Program-made: the position numbers and the translations under genes
Shown here: in pieces, positions 1 to 11,706 of the stretch
How positions within the stretch are numbered: the stretch's first letter is position 1
How the letters are laid out: the number at the start of each line of letters is the position of its first letter
DNA from: Ettlia oleoabundans
Taxonomy: Eukaryota; Chlorophyta; Chlorophyceae; Chlamydomonadales
Assembly: GCA_019693395.1 (NCBI GenBank)
Contig: JAAMXP010002207.1
Span: forward strand, 1-48,421
Direction of reading: 5' to 3'
Length of the DNA: 48,421 nucleotides
Notes under the pieces: generated by a model
Seen by the model: only the letters and a program-made list of their open reading frames with translations
What the model was told of the DNA's origin: nothing
The model's database searches: none

Positions 1-132
1 GGCCACCCCCACTCACCAAAAAAACACACACCACCACCACCCCAAACACCCAACCAAACACACTCACACAACCACCCCAGCTGCGGAGGTACCCAAGAAT
101 AGGCAGCGTATGCTACCGCGGTGAGGCCTCAC
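1..132. other. Low-complexity left edge of the window
   Basis: The first 80 or so bases are almost only A and C on the + strand, unlike anything else in the window. On the minus strand this is where the next intron and last exon(s) of the CUE gene should lie, but no convincing exon can be read. It looks like a poor-quality contig end rather than biological repeat DNA, though that is an inference. Confidence 0.5.
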
Positions 133-3100
133 CTCCAGTGCTTCTGTGGGAACCTCTGGAAAGCGCTGGGCCAGGTGCTGCACCTTGGGCCAGGCATGTT
201 GAGGCAAGGCAGTTGTATTGCCAGCAGAGGCGGGGACAGTTGCAGCCATCTCTGCTGGAATAGAAACACCATCAGTGCCGATGCCGGCACCCTTGGCAGC
301 ATCTTCAGCCACAAACGCACGCAGCAGGTGAGCGGCAGCAAACAAGCTGCCGTCACAGGCTGCCAGTGCTGCGGACACCTCGTCAGCAGCAATGGAAGGG
401 AACTCGTTTTTGAGAAGCTCCATCTCCTCCTCAGCCGGCAGCGCATCCTCCCCTGCTGGCGACGCAGAGCGCCTCTGCTGCTGCTGGGATACCTGATTAG
501 CTGCATGCTGACGTGGTATAGCTGCCAGCAGTTCTGATGGCACACCAGCCTCAATAACGTCCAGCTCAGCAGGGCAAAGATCTTGCTCCCAGCTGCTGCC
601 CACAACCACTCCAAATTCCTCATCGCTGCCGCCGCTGCCGATGCAACCATCCCAGCTGCCAGTATTCTCCCAAGACTGCTCATCAGGTACCGCGGCAGTG
701 CCAGCCGTGGCATTCTCAACACAGGAAGAAAGCATGATCAGCTGGTCGAGCGCAGCGTGAGGTGCGTCGCTGTACCGCTGAAGTACATCACCCACAACCT
801 GCAGGAAAAGGAAGGTCGGAACACTCCAAACGTTATGCAATATGGCAATTTACAGCAGAGTTTGGTCTGCTGGTAGAGCGATTCCAGGGCTAAACAGCAA
901 TGGGAAGAAAACTGGTCAACTTACATCAAATGCACATTGGGCATGACGAACTGTTCATTACTATAAACTATACAAACCAGCGCATGCTGCCTGGCTAAGG
1001 CATGGAAGCTGGTCTTCCCACCCATAGACTAAACCATGCTGCATTGCTGCATGGCAAAAGTCAAACCCTCCTCACCTCAGGTTTTAAATTTGGAAACATG
1101 GAATTGTGGAACTCTACTGCCAATACGAGATCAGCAGGAGAATATCCTGCCTGGGGTTGCTGTTGCTGCTGAGGGGTACAGCAGGTCTGTAAAAGTGGAT
1201 TGTTCCCAGCAGGTTTTATCTGCTGCAAAGGGGCATAGCCTTTAGGCTGGCCAGGGGCGCTTCTTCCCTGCTGCTGAAGCTGTTGCAAAAGAGAGTCAAG
1301 CTGCTGTTTGGCTTGCGGCTGCCCTTCTGCAAACCCCGTCTGCGCAGCAGGCAGCTTGCCGGCCGCTATTGCCAGTAACGGGTCCGGAGTCGACTCAGTG
1401 GGACTCGCAAGACCAGCAGGGTCAGGCATCACAGGCACTGCAAAAGGTGCCTCTGACTCTCGTGCATCTGCTTTATCGTCCATGACAGGTGTATTGTGTG
1501 GCGCTGTAGGAGGGCTGTGCCTTGATCGCATGGCTGCCATGAGCGGCTGCTGCAAGGAGGGGCTGGAAGTGGCAGACAGGGAGGGGCTGGCAAGGTAATG
1601 TGCAAGGTGGGGCATCAGCCCAGTCAGCTCTTCATCATTGTCAAAGGAGCCCAGAGGACACACCTCTCCGTCCAAGCTAGTGTGCTGGCTTGCTGCAAGC
1701 AGACAAACAGAGGGAAGGCTGACCTGTAAGCAACAATATAAGGTGATGGCGATGGTGCGCTGGTCAGGGCACAAACTGAACAGCAAAGCAAGGCAGCACT
1801 ACCAGGAACAGGCACGCACATCACTTCTTTGCAGTAGATACGCACAATGTACATGTTGGCTAATGTCCGCGAATGCAAGGATCAAGCGAAGCTCTCCTTT
1901 ACCATGCATATTTTGCCGCTGCACAAAGCTTCCAATGCAGTTAGGGGTTTTGCAGTACACACAGTATACCTTGAACCGAAAAATTGGCGGCAACTGGTAA
2001 GGGGGTGGCTGGCGACGGCTGCGGGGCAGCTTCCACACTAGTGGTGCTGCCAGTGGCGGCTGTGTCGACTGCACTGGCCTCAGCCAATGCGTCCTGTGAT
2101 GCTGCCGGTGGCAAAAGTGTGCAGAGGACGTTGGCAACAGACAGAAATGAATTAGAACCACCATGCCGATGCTCTTCTTTACCCATCTGATACGGGATCT
2201 CCTCTGCTATTAAAGCAGGCTTGGAACAAGGCGTTTGAGTGGTACATGGGGATAAAGGCGGAGGAAGCTTGGTGGTGGTGTCTGCTCTGTCAAGTTGGCA
2301 GTCGGGTGGTCTGCTAATAGGGTCGCTGTTTAGACTAGCTGTGAACATCTGTGCCGGCATGTGCATCGTGGAGCAGCTAGAGGTAAGAGGCCAAGAAGGC
2401 CACCAGCCACGGCTGGCAACCTCAGGAGAAACCTTTGCAACAACCTTGCGAAGCACATCTTTGGTGCGTGCTTGCTGCCTTGAAGGTGGCACTGCAGGCG
2501 CTGCATTCAGTTCCCTGTTGCTGGGCACCGCGAGCAGCCAAGGATAAATGTATTCCAGAGGCATGGAGCCCTGCATGGGCAGGCATTGGGTGCAATTGGT
2601 GAGGATATGGTGGATGAAACAGCAGCACAAGGTTTCCAACTTCCCAAACAAAGCAACTTCCCAAACAAAGCCGAACTGGGCGTACATCAGCACCAAATGT
2701 GTGAATCGAGCTCCCAAACCCCTTGCTGAACAAACAGCGCCGCACCTGTGCCACTGCTTCCAACACAGGCCTGGACTCTTGTGAGGAAGTGCAAGGCACA
2801 TTGGGCAAGTTGTAAGAGTCTTGACTACAGCCAGATGGCAAGGGAAGGTGAGTCAGAGCCTGAACTGCTATACTGGCAACTTCAGTTTGGTCCTGTGCGG
2901 GGGGTAACCGCGGTTTCTCCGCTGGGAAAAGCATCGCATACTGCGCCTGCATCCAAACATTGACAAGCCCCGTTGAAACATGGGTGACAAGCATATAATA
3001 GCAGAATGTGCAGATGCTGTCAGCTGCAGTACATTCCTTCTACTAATTTGGACCACCAACTGATTGGACTGCTTAATATTCAAATCCAATAAGCTGGCAT

Positions 3101-3466
3101 TACTTGCCTGCCGCGAGTGAGGCACGACGGGTGCCGGCACCACTGGCTGGCTACCAGCGGAATGGCTTGGTTCTGCCATGGCAAGAAGGCCCTCCAGGGC
3201 CACCTCACAATTGTTGTCGCACTGCACAGGCAAATAAAGAAGTGGGGCTAAGCAGGTTGGAACCTGGGAGCAAGAGATATGGCCGATGTAGAGACGTCGC
3301 TTGGAGTCCAACACTCACGGGTGACTCCTGATCTCCAAGCCCTGCAAATCACCTGTTCACACACGTCCTCTATGGTAGCCCTGCTGAGGGCAGGGAACAG
3401 GTCTACCAGGGAGTCGACATTCAAGCATTGGGCCGAGGCGCCCGCATCTCCTGTACTGCTCTGCAT
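133..3466 (-). CDS. Tandem CUE-domain protein, 3' end missing
   Basis: Unrecognised protein carrying four CUE-like (ubiquitin-binding type) domains; 771 residues are visible. Exons, all phase-consistent: 3466-3353, 3221-3108, 2946-2746, 2570-1970, 1692-1076, 798-133. CUE1 (about residues 14-59) contains DSLVDLFPALSRATIEDVCE and then ALEGLLAM. CUE2 (about 532-574) contains NSMFPNLKPEVVGDVLQRYS and ALDQLIML. CUE3 (about 673-712) contains MELLKNEFPSIAADEVSAAL and AAHLLRAF. CUE4 (from about 752) starts KVQHLAQRFPEVPTEALE and is cut at a GTGAGG donor. Introns split CUE1, CUE2 and CUE4. The stretches between are Ser/Pro/Gln-rich and probably disordered. The intron after exon 2 has a GC donor (CAG|GCAAGT). 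The start is the first Met before CUE1. The CUE family suggests a role in ubiquitin signalling or quality control, but the target is unknown. The rest of the 3' end lies outside the window. Confidence 0.8.
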
Positions 3467-3617
3467 GGCTGTCGTCGCAACTGGTCTGCTGCAGCGACAG
3501 TGAGCTGCACAGCAGCCACATCTCCACCGACGCAAACACCAGACGGAGCCACAGCCTAGAAGACTGCGGCACAGCGGCACGCACTTTGACGACAACGTTC
3601 GAATCTCAAGAGCCAGG

Positions 3618-3622
3618 TTACA
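3618..3622 (-). terminator. TGTAA polyadenylation signal of TAF8
   Basis: TGTAA on the minus strand, about 70 nt behind the TAF8 stop; this is the usual green-algal poly(A) signal. Confidence 0.55.
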
Positions 3623-3643
3623 CGACAGGATTCGTCGAGCACG

Positions 3644-3663
3644 TGTAGTGCTCGAGCACTACA
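3644..3663. promoter_or_regulatory. 20-bp perfect palindrome overlapping a G-box
   Basis: TGTAGTGCTCGAGCACTACA reads identically on both strands and is centred on CTCGAG. It overlaps a CACGTG box at 3640-3645 and a second inverted repeat (TCGAGCAC, 5-base spacer, GTGCTCGA). It lies in the 224 bp between the TAF8 stop and the CUE-gene start, so it could be a dimeric transcription-factor site in the CUE-gene promoter or a structure in the TAF8 3' region. Function is inferred from position only. Confidence 0.55.
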
Positions 3664-3690
3664 GGTGCCGTAGTGCAACTGCCAGATTTT

Positions 3691-6162
3691 TCAAATCTGC
3701 TCCTGCATCACATCATTCTGCCCTGTTCCTGCTGCACTTCGCAGCTGCTGCGCGTGGGCCGAAAGGATGTGCTCCACCCGGGCCCGCGTGGGGTCACTGG
3801 CAGCAGCCGCTGCCGCTGCCGCCACTGCCGCTGCAGTGCCACGCTTCTGACGCTTGCCCAAGCGAACTGCTGCCAGCTCGTCATATGCCTCTTCAAAAGC
3901 CTCGTGCACTGCCCTGTAGGTGTGTCAGGAGGGGTAGGACGCATGGGATATTCAGCCAGTGCTGCTGCTGCGAATGTTATTGGTGTGATGGGGGCGATCA
4001 GCCAGCGGTATCCGGGCGGAAGCTGAAGGACGGCAGTACGGGCCCCGTGATTTGCGCTGGCTCCACATGTTACAACTCCAACTTGAGACACACGCAACAG
4101 CCATAAGGCCGCGATGGAACACACCTGCCGCTGGTTGCGATGCGGGCTTTGCGCTCCTGCTGTGCCTTCCAGTCACGTGTTGCAAACAGCTGCTGGGCAA
4201 TAAACCTGCCGCTGCCATTGCTGCTGGCATTGCTCGGCCCAAAATCCGCCGACTCCCAAACCACTTCATCAAAGCGGAGGGGGAGGGTTGAGCTGGGCAG
4301 TGTAAGAACAAATACAAGTGAATTGGGTACTTTGCTGTTGATCAACCACGCGTGTGTACTTCCCGGCACTGCCAAACACAATGCAAGGGGCCCGTGGCGC
4401 ACTGTGGGGCATGCGGCAGTGCAGGGGCATGCTCGATGTATCAGCAGCTTCAAGTTTTCCACCCACCTCCACCGATGCCCAGCCAGTAACAGCAGTAGCA
4501 GCCAATACTAGTTGACGGGCTTACCCTTTGGGCCCTGGTCTTGGCTGCCTGTGAAATGCTGCTGCTCTCCACCTTCACTGCCTCGCGCTGCGCCTGCTTG
4601 TGCCGATCCAGGAAGTGGTGATTGTCGCTGCTGTCCAGCCTCAACCGTCACTTCGCCCCATGGTGCTGCCAGGAAGGGGTTGCTAGCCGCCACAGCAACC
4701 TCAGCCTTCCCTGCCTTCCCTGCCGCTGCCTGCGCTGGCTCGTGCTGCTGCCCTGCTGCTGTTCCCTCTGCCAGACCCTGGACTTCTTGCTGCTCCTCTG
4801 TTGCCTCCCCCCTGCTGGCCTTCAGTTTAGAAACCAGCAGCTGGTTGCTGCCTGCTGCTAGCCGTGCCTGCAGTCGCACTGCCGCTGTTTCAGCCTGCTG
4901 CCGCTGCTCTGTCAGCATCATCTGCTGCTTCTGGGGGTCTTTTTCATGGCCTGCCACAGAAATGATAGGCGGTTGAATCAACAGAAGCTTCAAGAGATTG
5001 TAACAAGCCTCAGGACACATTATGAGAACCTCAAAAAGGGCAAGATCAGAAGGTGCTTAGTTGCCAATGCCACCGGACAAGGCAGGAGGATGTTCCGAGT
5101 GCTCAACATCCAAGGTTCACTGCTTGAAAAGCACCGCCAGAACCCACCTAAAGCCTATACAAATAAAACAAAGCAGTCAAAAGCAGAGGTCGGTGGACAA
5201 AAGGGAGGCGCACCTGTGTACACCGGGGTTGCCATGTATGTGTGCTTGTCTGGCAGCGCTGGCAGCCAGGGAGGGATATGGGGTGGTGGAACCTCGCCAC
5301 GCTCCATAAATGTGGGCGCGGGCTTGGACTGCTTGCGCAGAGGGAATGCCGAGATGTTGTGTTCAAAGGGGACCTCCTGCAGCAAGAGCAGCAGTGGGCA
5401 GGGGAGCAGCGCGAGTTTCAAGTAGTTGAAAGCATCCTGCAGGGCAGGCACGCTTCCAGCAACTGCGCTGCGAGAGGTATGTGGGGCACAATGGTTGTTA
5501 CGAAACGTCATACCGCAGCGAAGGTTACTGGCCTCCTTAATGTTCCTGCCATAGTTGGAAAGTTTAATTGATGGGTGAGAAACAGCACAGTTGGCGGGTA
5601 TGACAACTTGGCAAGCCAGCACACACCCAGCCAGCCGCCTTGCCTGTGAGTAATGCAGGAAATCGCGAAGCTGCGCCACGCTGGTGCCCATATCGTTCAA
5701 TGCCAGCGTCTGCATGCCACAGCAGCGTATGATACGAGCAGTGGATGCAGTACGACATGAGCTCAGTGTCAAGAAGCCCAAGCAGCATAAACGAAAATAG
5801 CAAGGCAGCAGCGCAGCCAGCTAAAGGCGAACAACGACCAACGGCAAGCTGCAGCGGCGGTAGTGCCAGCCGTGCGGCACCGCCTGGTGTGCGGATCTGT
5901 GGCCATGGGCTGCCTGCTCCGGGGCGCCATTCGCAACCAGCGTTGTTTGCACTCTCCGGCGCACCACATCAACCGGGTTTGTCTCGCTCCTGCCCGCCAG
6001 CTCGGCATAATGGTGAGAACCTTCTCCGACCTCTTGCACATAACGCAACAGCAAATCGGCCAGTATATCGGCGCACGACTGTTGCGTGTAATCAAAGCCT
6101 GATGCGTCGATGAGCGACAGTGCCGACATCCTGGCTGCCGCCAGGGCATACTGATCGGCCAT
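3691..6162 (-). CDS. TAF8: TFIID subunit TAF8
   Basis: Subunit of the general transcription factor TFIID, acting in the nucleus. Six exons: 6162-5965, 5709-5644, 5376-5214, 4950-4525, 4263-4125, 3913-3691; 404 residues, all phases agree. Residues 1-88 form the histone fold that pairs with TAF10 (SCADILADLLLRYVQEVGEG and NPVDVTLALNDMG). The TAF8 signature PPPHIPPWLPALPDKHTY follows at about 118-135, then a coiled Gln/Ala/Glu-rich part ending in NPFLAAPWGEV and an Ala-rich basic tail (RVEHILSAHAQQL). Intron 2 uses a GC donor (CAG|GCAAGG). The acceptor of exon 5 is the least certain: the phase requires the AG at 4265-4264 rather than a better-looking upstream CAG. Identification is firm from the two signatures in order. 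Confidence 0.9.
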
Positions 6163-6768
6163 TGCTGCCTAGTTATGAAAGGAAACTTCAAAGAGCGGTT
6201 TCGAAATTAGCCGACTCCCACAAAGCACTTTGTACTGCTGGCACCAGCCATACTGCAGGCCAAAAACTGCCGAAAACTTCAGCCCGGATAGGGTTGCCAG
6301 ATCTTTGCCCGTTCGGGTATAAGATGCCTTGAACCGGCAGAATGCGTGGGGTTTTAGCACCTGCATGGTGTGGGGGCCGCCTGACGGGTGTCGGGGAGCG
6401 GCTCCCAGACTGCTGGTGCGCCATATCCCATTTCTGAATCCCAACCTGGTCACTCAGTGTGATTAAACAGGTTACCTGCTCAAATGTGCTCGACTAGAGC
6501 TATGACATTTTATACTTAATAAATCTGCTGCTGGGCAACCCTGCCAGGAGTGGGATTTTAGCTGCGCACTGTCCTGGAGCGCCCGCAATTGGCTTTTTGA
6601 GTAACTGGCATACGGCCCTCTCTGATGGGACCGCATGATTCCTGGTCTTGCAGGTCAGAAAAACGGACAATTGATGCTGTGGCCACTAGCAAACCCTAAA
6701 AGACTCTTTAAAATGGACGTACCGCTCATTGTACTGCAAGCGGGCCGTCCCTCCAAGAAAATAAACTC

Positions 6769-6792
6769 CAGCCCGGCCTTTCGGCCGGGCTG
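6769..6792 (-). other. Perfect 10-bp hairpin with GAAA tetraloop
   Basis: CAGCCCGGCC and GGCCGGGCTG are perfect reverse complements separated by four bases. Read on the minus strand the loop is GAAA, a GNRA tetraloop on a fully paired GC-rich stem. It lies about 600 bp from both the TAF8 start and the ACR stop, beyond the ACR poly(A) signal. No gene is assigned; it could be a structured RNA, a protein site, or chance. Confidence 0.5.
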
Positions 6793-7096
6793 ACTTTCCC
6801 GTCTTTCAGCGTCCAAAACTCAGAACGACCGTCCAGAACCGAAAAAACGGGTGCAAATTTTTGGCCTGCCACACTGGCTGGAACGCTTCACGACGCTACT
6901 GCTAAAATCGCCCCGCTTGTACGTTGGTGCATGAAAAAACCCAGAGGTTCACGAATTGACGTCCTAAAATCTGATCAAACCCTGGTCTTTACGACCCGCG
7001 GCACACAAACCACCCACCTCAGGCTGGTAGAAACTGTTTGCCGCTGGGGAATCCTTGGCCGACTTCAACGGACTTGATGGGTTTCCACTTATAAAC

Positions 7097-7101
7097 TTAC
7101 A
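7097..7101 (-). terminator. TGTAA polyadenylation signal of the ACR gene
   Basis: TGTAA on the minus strand, about 290 nt behind the ACR stop. It is the first one met downstream, but farther away than for most genes here. Confidence 0.35.
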
Positions 7102-7392
7102 ACAAATGTCAAAAGAAGTGATTCGAATACATGCATACATGGATCAGCCAACATCAGCAACAATGCAACCAAAAGACGGTAACGCAGTGAATGGAAGAGA
7201 GTACAGGGGTATATGGGTGGTGGTAACCATGGTAGGTGGTATGGTACAACACAACACCTGGTTGCAGAATATCAGGAGGAGACAGGTGGAGGCCTATGTT
7301 CCGCGTCCGTCAGGAAGAAATCAGGAGTCGCGGAGAAGTCGGGAGCGAGAGACCATTGTGAACATGGTGGGCCCTTCAGCAAATTGGCACCG

Positions 7393-10300
7393 TCAAATAC
7401 TGCCGGCACTGGAATGGTTGGGTGAGCCACCTGCAACTTTGGAAAGGCCACGACAATTGCCGCACAGGTAAGTTTCAATTAATGGTAATGTGCCCCATCT
7501 GCTTACTAATAACCCCATGCAAACCCCTCCTACCCCTGTCCCTCCATCCAGCTCAGCCAGCCAGCAGGGAATGGCAGCCAATCGCTCACCCCAGGCGCTA
7601 TTCCAGTTGCGAGCCAAAAAAGAGAATGAGAATCGATGGCTGCCCAGGCTGCTGCTGCGTGCCTCCTGCCCCGCCTCCACCAGCTGTCCGCCTATTTCGC
7701 GGCAGGCAGCCTCCACGCGTGCCCTGCACACAGCCAGAGCCACTCTCATTTGCCGGCTGCCTGCGTGAAAGATATGGAAGTCAGAGGCACCACAACACCA
7801 AAATGCAAACTGTCCACTACTGCATTTGAACAGTTGCGACACTCGCTAGCAGCGGCATGTAGGCAAGGCTGCGTTTAGCTGCCAGCATCTGGCCTCACTT
7901 GTCGGGTGGCCCGCCTGTGCTTGACATTACGTAAAATGTGTGCCCACTGCTTTTGCTGGTGGCGTAGGTCCGAACCTTGGCGCGCGTCACACTGAGGCCA
8001 GCCTGCAGCATTACCCCAGGAACTGGTATAATTACTTAGTGTGTATTGTAAGACAGCAAAGCATGGGAAGGTATGCGAAAAAGGTGCCCTCTTATGAAGA
8101 CGGGGGAAACAGTAGCAGACGAAATTGGGGCGGCAGCAGTGACAGCAAAGGCAATCCGGTAGGGGCAGTCAGGGCGGATGCTTGCCTGGTGCAGTACGCG
8201 GGTGAGCGCCGCCAGGCAGCCGAACCGGTCCAGCGAGTGCACATGCACCTTGAGGCCCTTGGGGAAGCGGCGCTGCAGGCAGGTGTGAGGCAGAGCACAC
8301 AGGTGAGCAGCCAGCAGTATGACAATCTACTAAGGTGGACCTTGCGCGGCATGCAGCGCGACTTACCACCCATCTCATCATCACGCCTGTCATGCAATGA
8401 CCACAATCCCACCTGGATGCTGGACTCCAGCATTGCGCGCAGCAGCTCTGCCTGCGGCCTGTCAAATCCAACGTCCCCCATGCGAGGCCTGCAGGCAAAT
8501 GCAAAACAGTGACAGTAAGTAGCAATATTTCCACCAAAATTTGAGACACACGAGAGATGCATCAGCAACAGCATCGGTAAATAGAGCAACCAGCAGCCGA
8601 CCATGCACCCAAATATACACAACCCACCCCCCTGCAGAAATGCTCAACTCCCACTGCACACTTCTCAGGAGAGGGCGATTTTCACACTGCACGCTATTTC
8701 CGTCCCTACCCTATTCACCTGACGTAGAACTCCTGCTGCGCAGTACCCTCGGATTCGCAGATGTCAATGGTAGCATGGTAGATGTCATAGCTGAGGTCAG
8801 CCAGGGTGCAGACTGCAGAAACCTCAAGGAAAAGGGAGCAACATCACACTTTGCGGTCATGCTGGGTGCTGAGCTGAATTTGGCAGCGCCACAGACTCTG
8901 AGGTGGTGTTGCCATTGCTAGGAGGTGCAAGCATGGGTTATCGCACCAGCAGGTGAGAGTGCTTTGGGTCGTTCCCAACCAGTTAGGCAAGCTGCCTACC
9001 CGCCCATTGCTCCCGAAACCGCTCACGTACCTGTGTCGAAGAGTAACTTGGTCCTGTCCCGGCACCTGATGCTGATGATCCAGTACTTGCAGTCGGGGCT
9101 GTAGTCAATGTCAATGTGGGGCCGATCGTGCTTTGGGGAGCGATAGGCGGAGGCACCCTACGACACAACAACACAACGGTGATGGTGGAAAAGTGCAGAT
9201 CCCAAACGGAGCATAAAGCGGCAATTGAATGGATTGCACGCTGAGTGCATAACCCAGAGGCCAACTAAGCAGCACTTCCCACTGGTTATATGATGCACTC
9301 CCAACTGGCTATCTAAAGGTCCTCACACAGCTGAATCTGCCTCACAGGACGCCAAGCTGGTGACACAACAGGGTTCTCCTCAGATGTAACACATACCTTG
9401 ACATCAGAGGTTGCCACGTTAACACCCTCCCCTGGCCCATGCCCTCCAAGCACAACTTCACTGCGCACGCTGCTGTCGCTTTCAGTGGACTGCTGGCTGA
9501 GCGGCCGCTCCCGCTCAACCTGCCCATTTGCTGCTGCTGTGGACGGCCCTGCCTCCAGCTGTGACTGCTGGGTGCTGCGCTCCTCACATACATCCTCATC
9601 AACCGACAGCAGCCGTATGCCTTGGGACCACTGCGCATGTAGAGCTCCACAAATGCTGTCAACAGCTTACCAATTTCAGACAAAGAAAGTAAACGCCACC
9701 AGGTGGCTATGCAATTGCCAAACAGGTCACTTTGGGGAGCAACAAACTCCAAGTTGGCACCTCCTTTTTGCTCTCTATATGTGCAGATGATGCAGCAAAG
9801 AGCAGAGCCACTAAAGCAGAAGCGGCTTCACCCATGCCTGGTTGATTTCTTCTTGCAGCATCAACTGGTGCAGGCGGCGGTCATGGTGGATCTCGCCTCG
9901 CACCTGCACAAGCAAGCAACAACGCCTTACACATGACGTGCAGCAATAAATGTGCACAAGAGACAGTCTGCCAGAATGTGCGCAACCCAGCCCCTACATC
10001 TGCCGCTCGGAGCGCGGGCGACCGAAAAGGAAAGACCCCAGGCCAGCAAAAGCATGACGAACGCCTAAAACACGTTGTTATTGACAAATTACGTGCCTTT
10101 CTGATGTTGACGATAACGCCCTGCGACACTGGCCCAGGTCCCCCGCCCGCTGCCATGGCCGCGAGAGCACCATTGCTGTCACTAGGCCCTGCTCGCCGGT
10201 TCATGATGCCCAACACCAGCTGGCGCAGCCGCTGCAGCTTGAGACCATCCACCACAGGCAGGCCCTTTTCGGTGATGGAAAGCACAAAAGCTACACGCCC

Positions 10301-11706
10301 GCGGTATGTCCAAACCTACGGTGGGCACAAAACAGAGACAAAGACACCCAGCAACTTGGTGATCAAACACGATGCATTGTTGTTCACATGCATTTGCAGC
10401 GGACGACAGGTGCAATGAGACGGCAGTGCCCCGCATACAAAGCATCGTAAATTGCCATAACAACCAGCAGCACTCACTGCTGCTGAGCGGACGTTGCAGC
10501 CGTTGTGGGTGAGCAGATGGGTCACCTCCGCCAGCAGGCCAGGGCGATCTAGCCCCGACAGCTCAAACACCGTGGTCTCAATGCGGTTCATGTCATCTGT
10601 CTCGTCTGCAAGGGGCACACAGGCGGGCAGGGACAAATGCGAACATTCAGTAGGGCACTGCAGAACAAGACACATGATAATTTCATTAGTGCAGTCAGTA
10701 GTCCAGCCAGTATCCCTGATGTGGACCAGGTTGGGTGCAGCAGGCTCTCACCCCCATTCAACACCAGCTCTTCCTCCTGCTGCATGTATACATTGAGCAT
10801 CTGCGAGCCACACAAAGCAGGGCGAGGGGCAACAACGCAAGCACGCGTAAACACTGCAAGTTCAGGCAGATTGGCAGGCACCATAGCAGCAGGTTGATGA
10901 CTCGGGCTGCAAGGCAAAAGCCTTGAGCATAGGCTAGGGATATCTTGCAGGGCAAGTTGCTGCCAACACAGTAATGGAGGCACACCTGCTTAATGCTCTG
11001 CAGCTTCTTGGGGTTGCGGACCTTTTCACCGTTGCCCTCGCACAAGTGGAACACTGCAAGCGCAGGTACCATGTGCAGGGGCTATTAGCACCCTTCCCAG
11101 CTAAGCAATGCAGTGCGATCCCCCTTGCATGCATGCAGATCTGCGGTCGCTCACCATCTACAAACCAGCCGCCGTCGCTGGAGATGCGTGCACTCGCGAT
11201 GCGCAGATCAAGCTCAGTAAAGTGCTGGACAATCTGCAAAGGCAGAAGGTAGGAGCCAGGCCAGTGGCCCCGAGGATGTGTCACAACACCGACAGCGCAG
11301 CAGGCACGGATGATGACTGCTGCCGGGGGTGCTATTCCACGAGCGAATCGAATGGAAGAAGTGTGCTCACGTATATTAAGCTGCCAGGGCGATTGGCACT
11401 GTCAATCGTGACAGTGGTCCACTTGTCATGTGCGTTGTTGTCTATATCTATGGTGGGTGGATGCACGCGTAGCTCAAGTGTGAGGTTGTCCAGCAGAGAG
11501 CCATCTTCATCCACTGCCGACTGCAGCTGGTTTTTGGCCTGCGCATAGGGACACAGTTTGCACGACAGTTGGTCCAACAGCTCACAGAAAACAACAGAGG
11601 AACTGCCTGACCCTCTTTGTCACTTGTGATGACGTACCTCCTTCTCCTGCCACTCCGACAAGGCCAGCAAGGAGGTTGAGCGCAGGCCACATCCCCGTCT
11701 CAACAT
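7393..11706 (-). CDS. ACR-type protein with four ACT domains
   Basis: Member of the plant/algal ACR family (ACT-domain repeats), presumed sensors of small ligands such as amino acids; the ligand is unknown. Sixteen exons: 11706-11638, 11538-11371, 11233-11155, 11053-10986, 10800-10752, 10605-10478, 10315-10097, 9903-9832, 9630-9397, 9157-9031, 8812-8719, 8488-8413, 8272-8186, 8002-7899, 7723-7590, 7430-7393; 581 residues. ACT1 includes WTTVTIDSANRPGSLIYIVQ, ACT2 VFELSGLDRPGLLAEVTHLL, ACT3 CRDRTKLLFDTVCTLADLSY, ACT4 VHSLDRFGCLAALTRVLHQ. The family motif RRLHQLML sits between ACT2 and ACT3. No nucleotidyltransferase domain is present. GC donors end exon 13 (certain: the frame continues AGLSVTRAKV) and probably exon 7 (AAG|GCACGT, uncertain). 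The Met used is the first after an in-frame stop; an extra upstream exon cannot be excluded. Confidence 0.88.

Larger units (their letters stand above)
6163..7392. other. Intergenic: TAF8 promoter side and ACR 3' side
   Basis: About 1.2 kb without a recognisable gene. It must hold the TAF8 promoter and 5' UTR on the left and the ACR 3' UTR on the right. A TGTAA signal at 7101-7097 and the strong hairpin at 6769-6792 are the only structures seen. Open frames here have no domain or splice support. Confidence 0.6.

Noticed and set aside
1693..1969. Protein-like frame (GELRLILAFADISQ) in the CUE gene
   Set aside because: It is not in phase with either flanking exon, while direct splicing 1970 to 1692 is; treated as intron.
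133..3466. ASCC2 (activating signal cointegrator subunit) for the CUE gene
   Set aside because: ASCC2 has one CUE domain after a large conserved helical N-terminal region, which is absent here.
3914..4100. Open minus-strand frame (PPGYRWLIAPITPITFAAAA) between the last two TAF8 exons
   Set aside because: Treating it as coding breaks the phase into the last exon; splicing 4125 to 3913 joins in phase and gives a coherent C terminus.
6769..6792. Bacterial-type intrinsic terminator
   Set aside because: The stem is terminator-like but no U-tract follows directly, and the genome is eukaryotic with introns.
7055..7471. 138-codon open frame on the + strand
   Set aside because: It overlaps the last ACR exon antisense, with no domain and no splice or poly(A) support.
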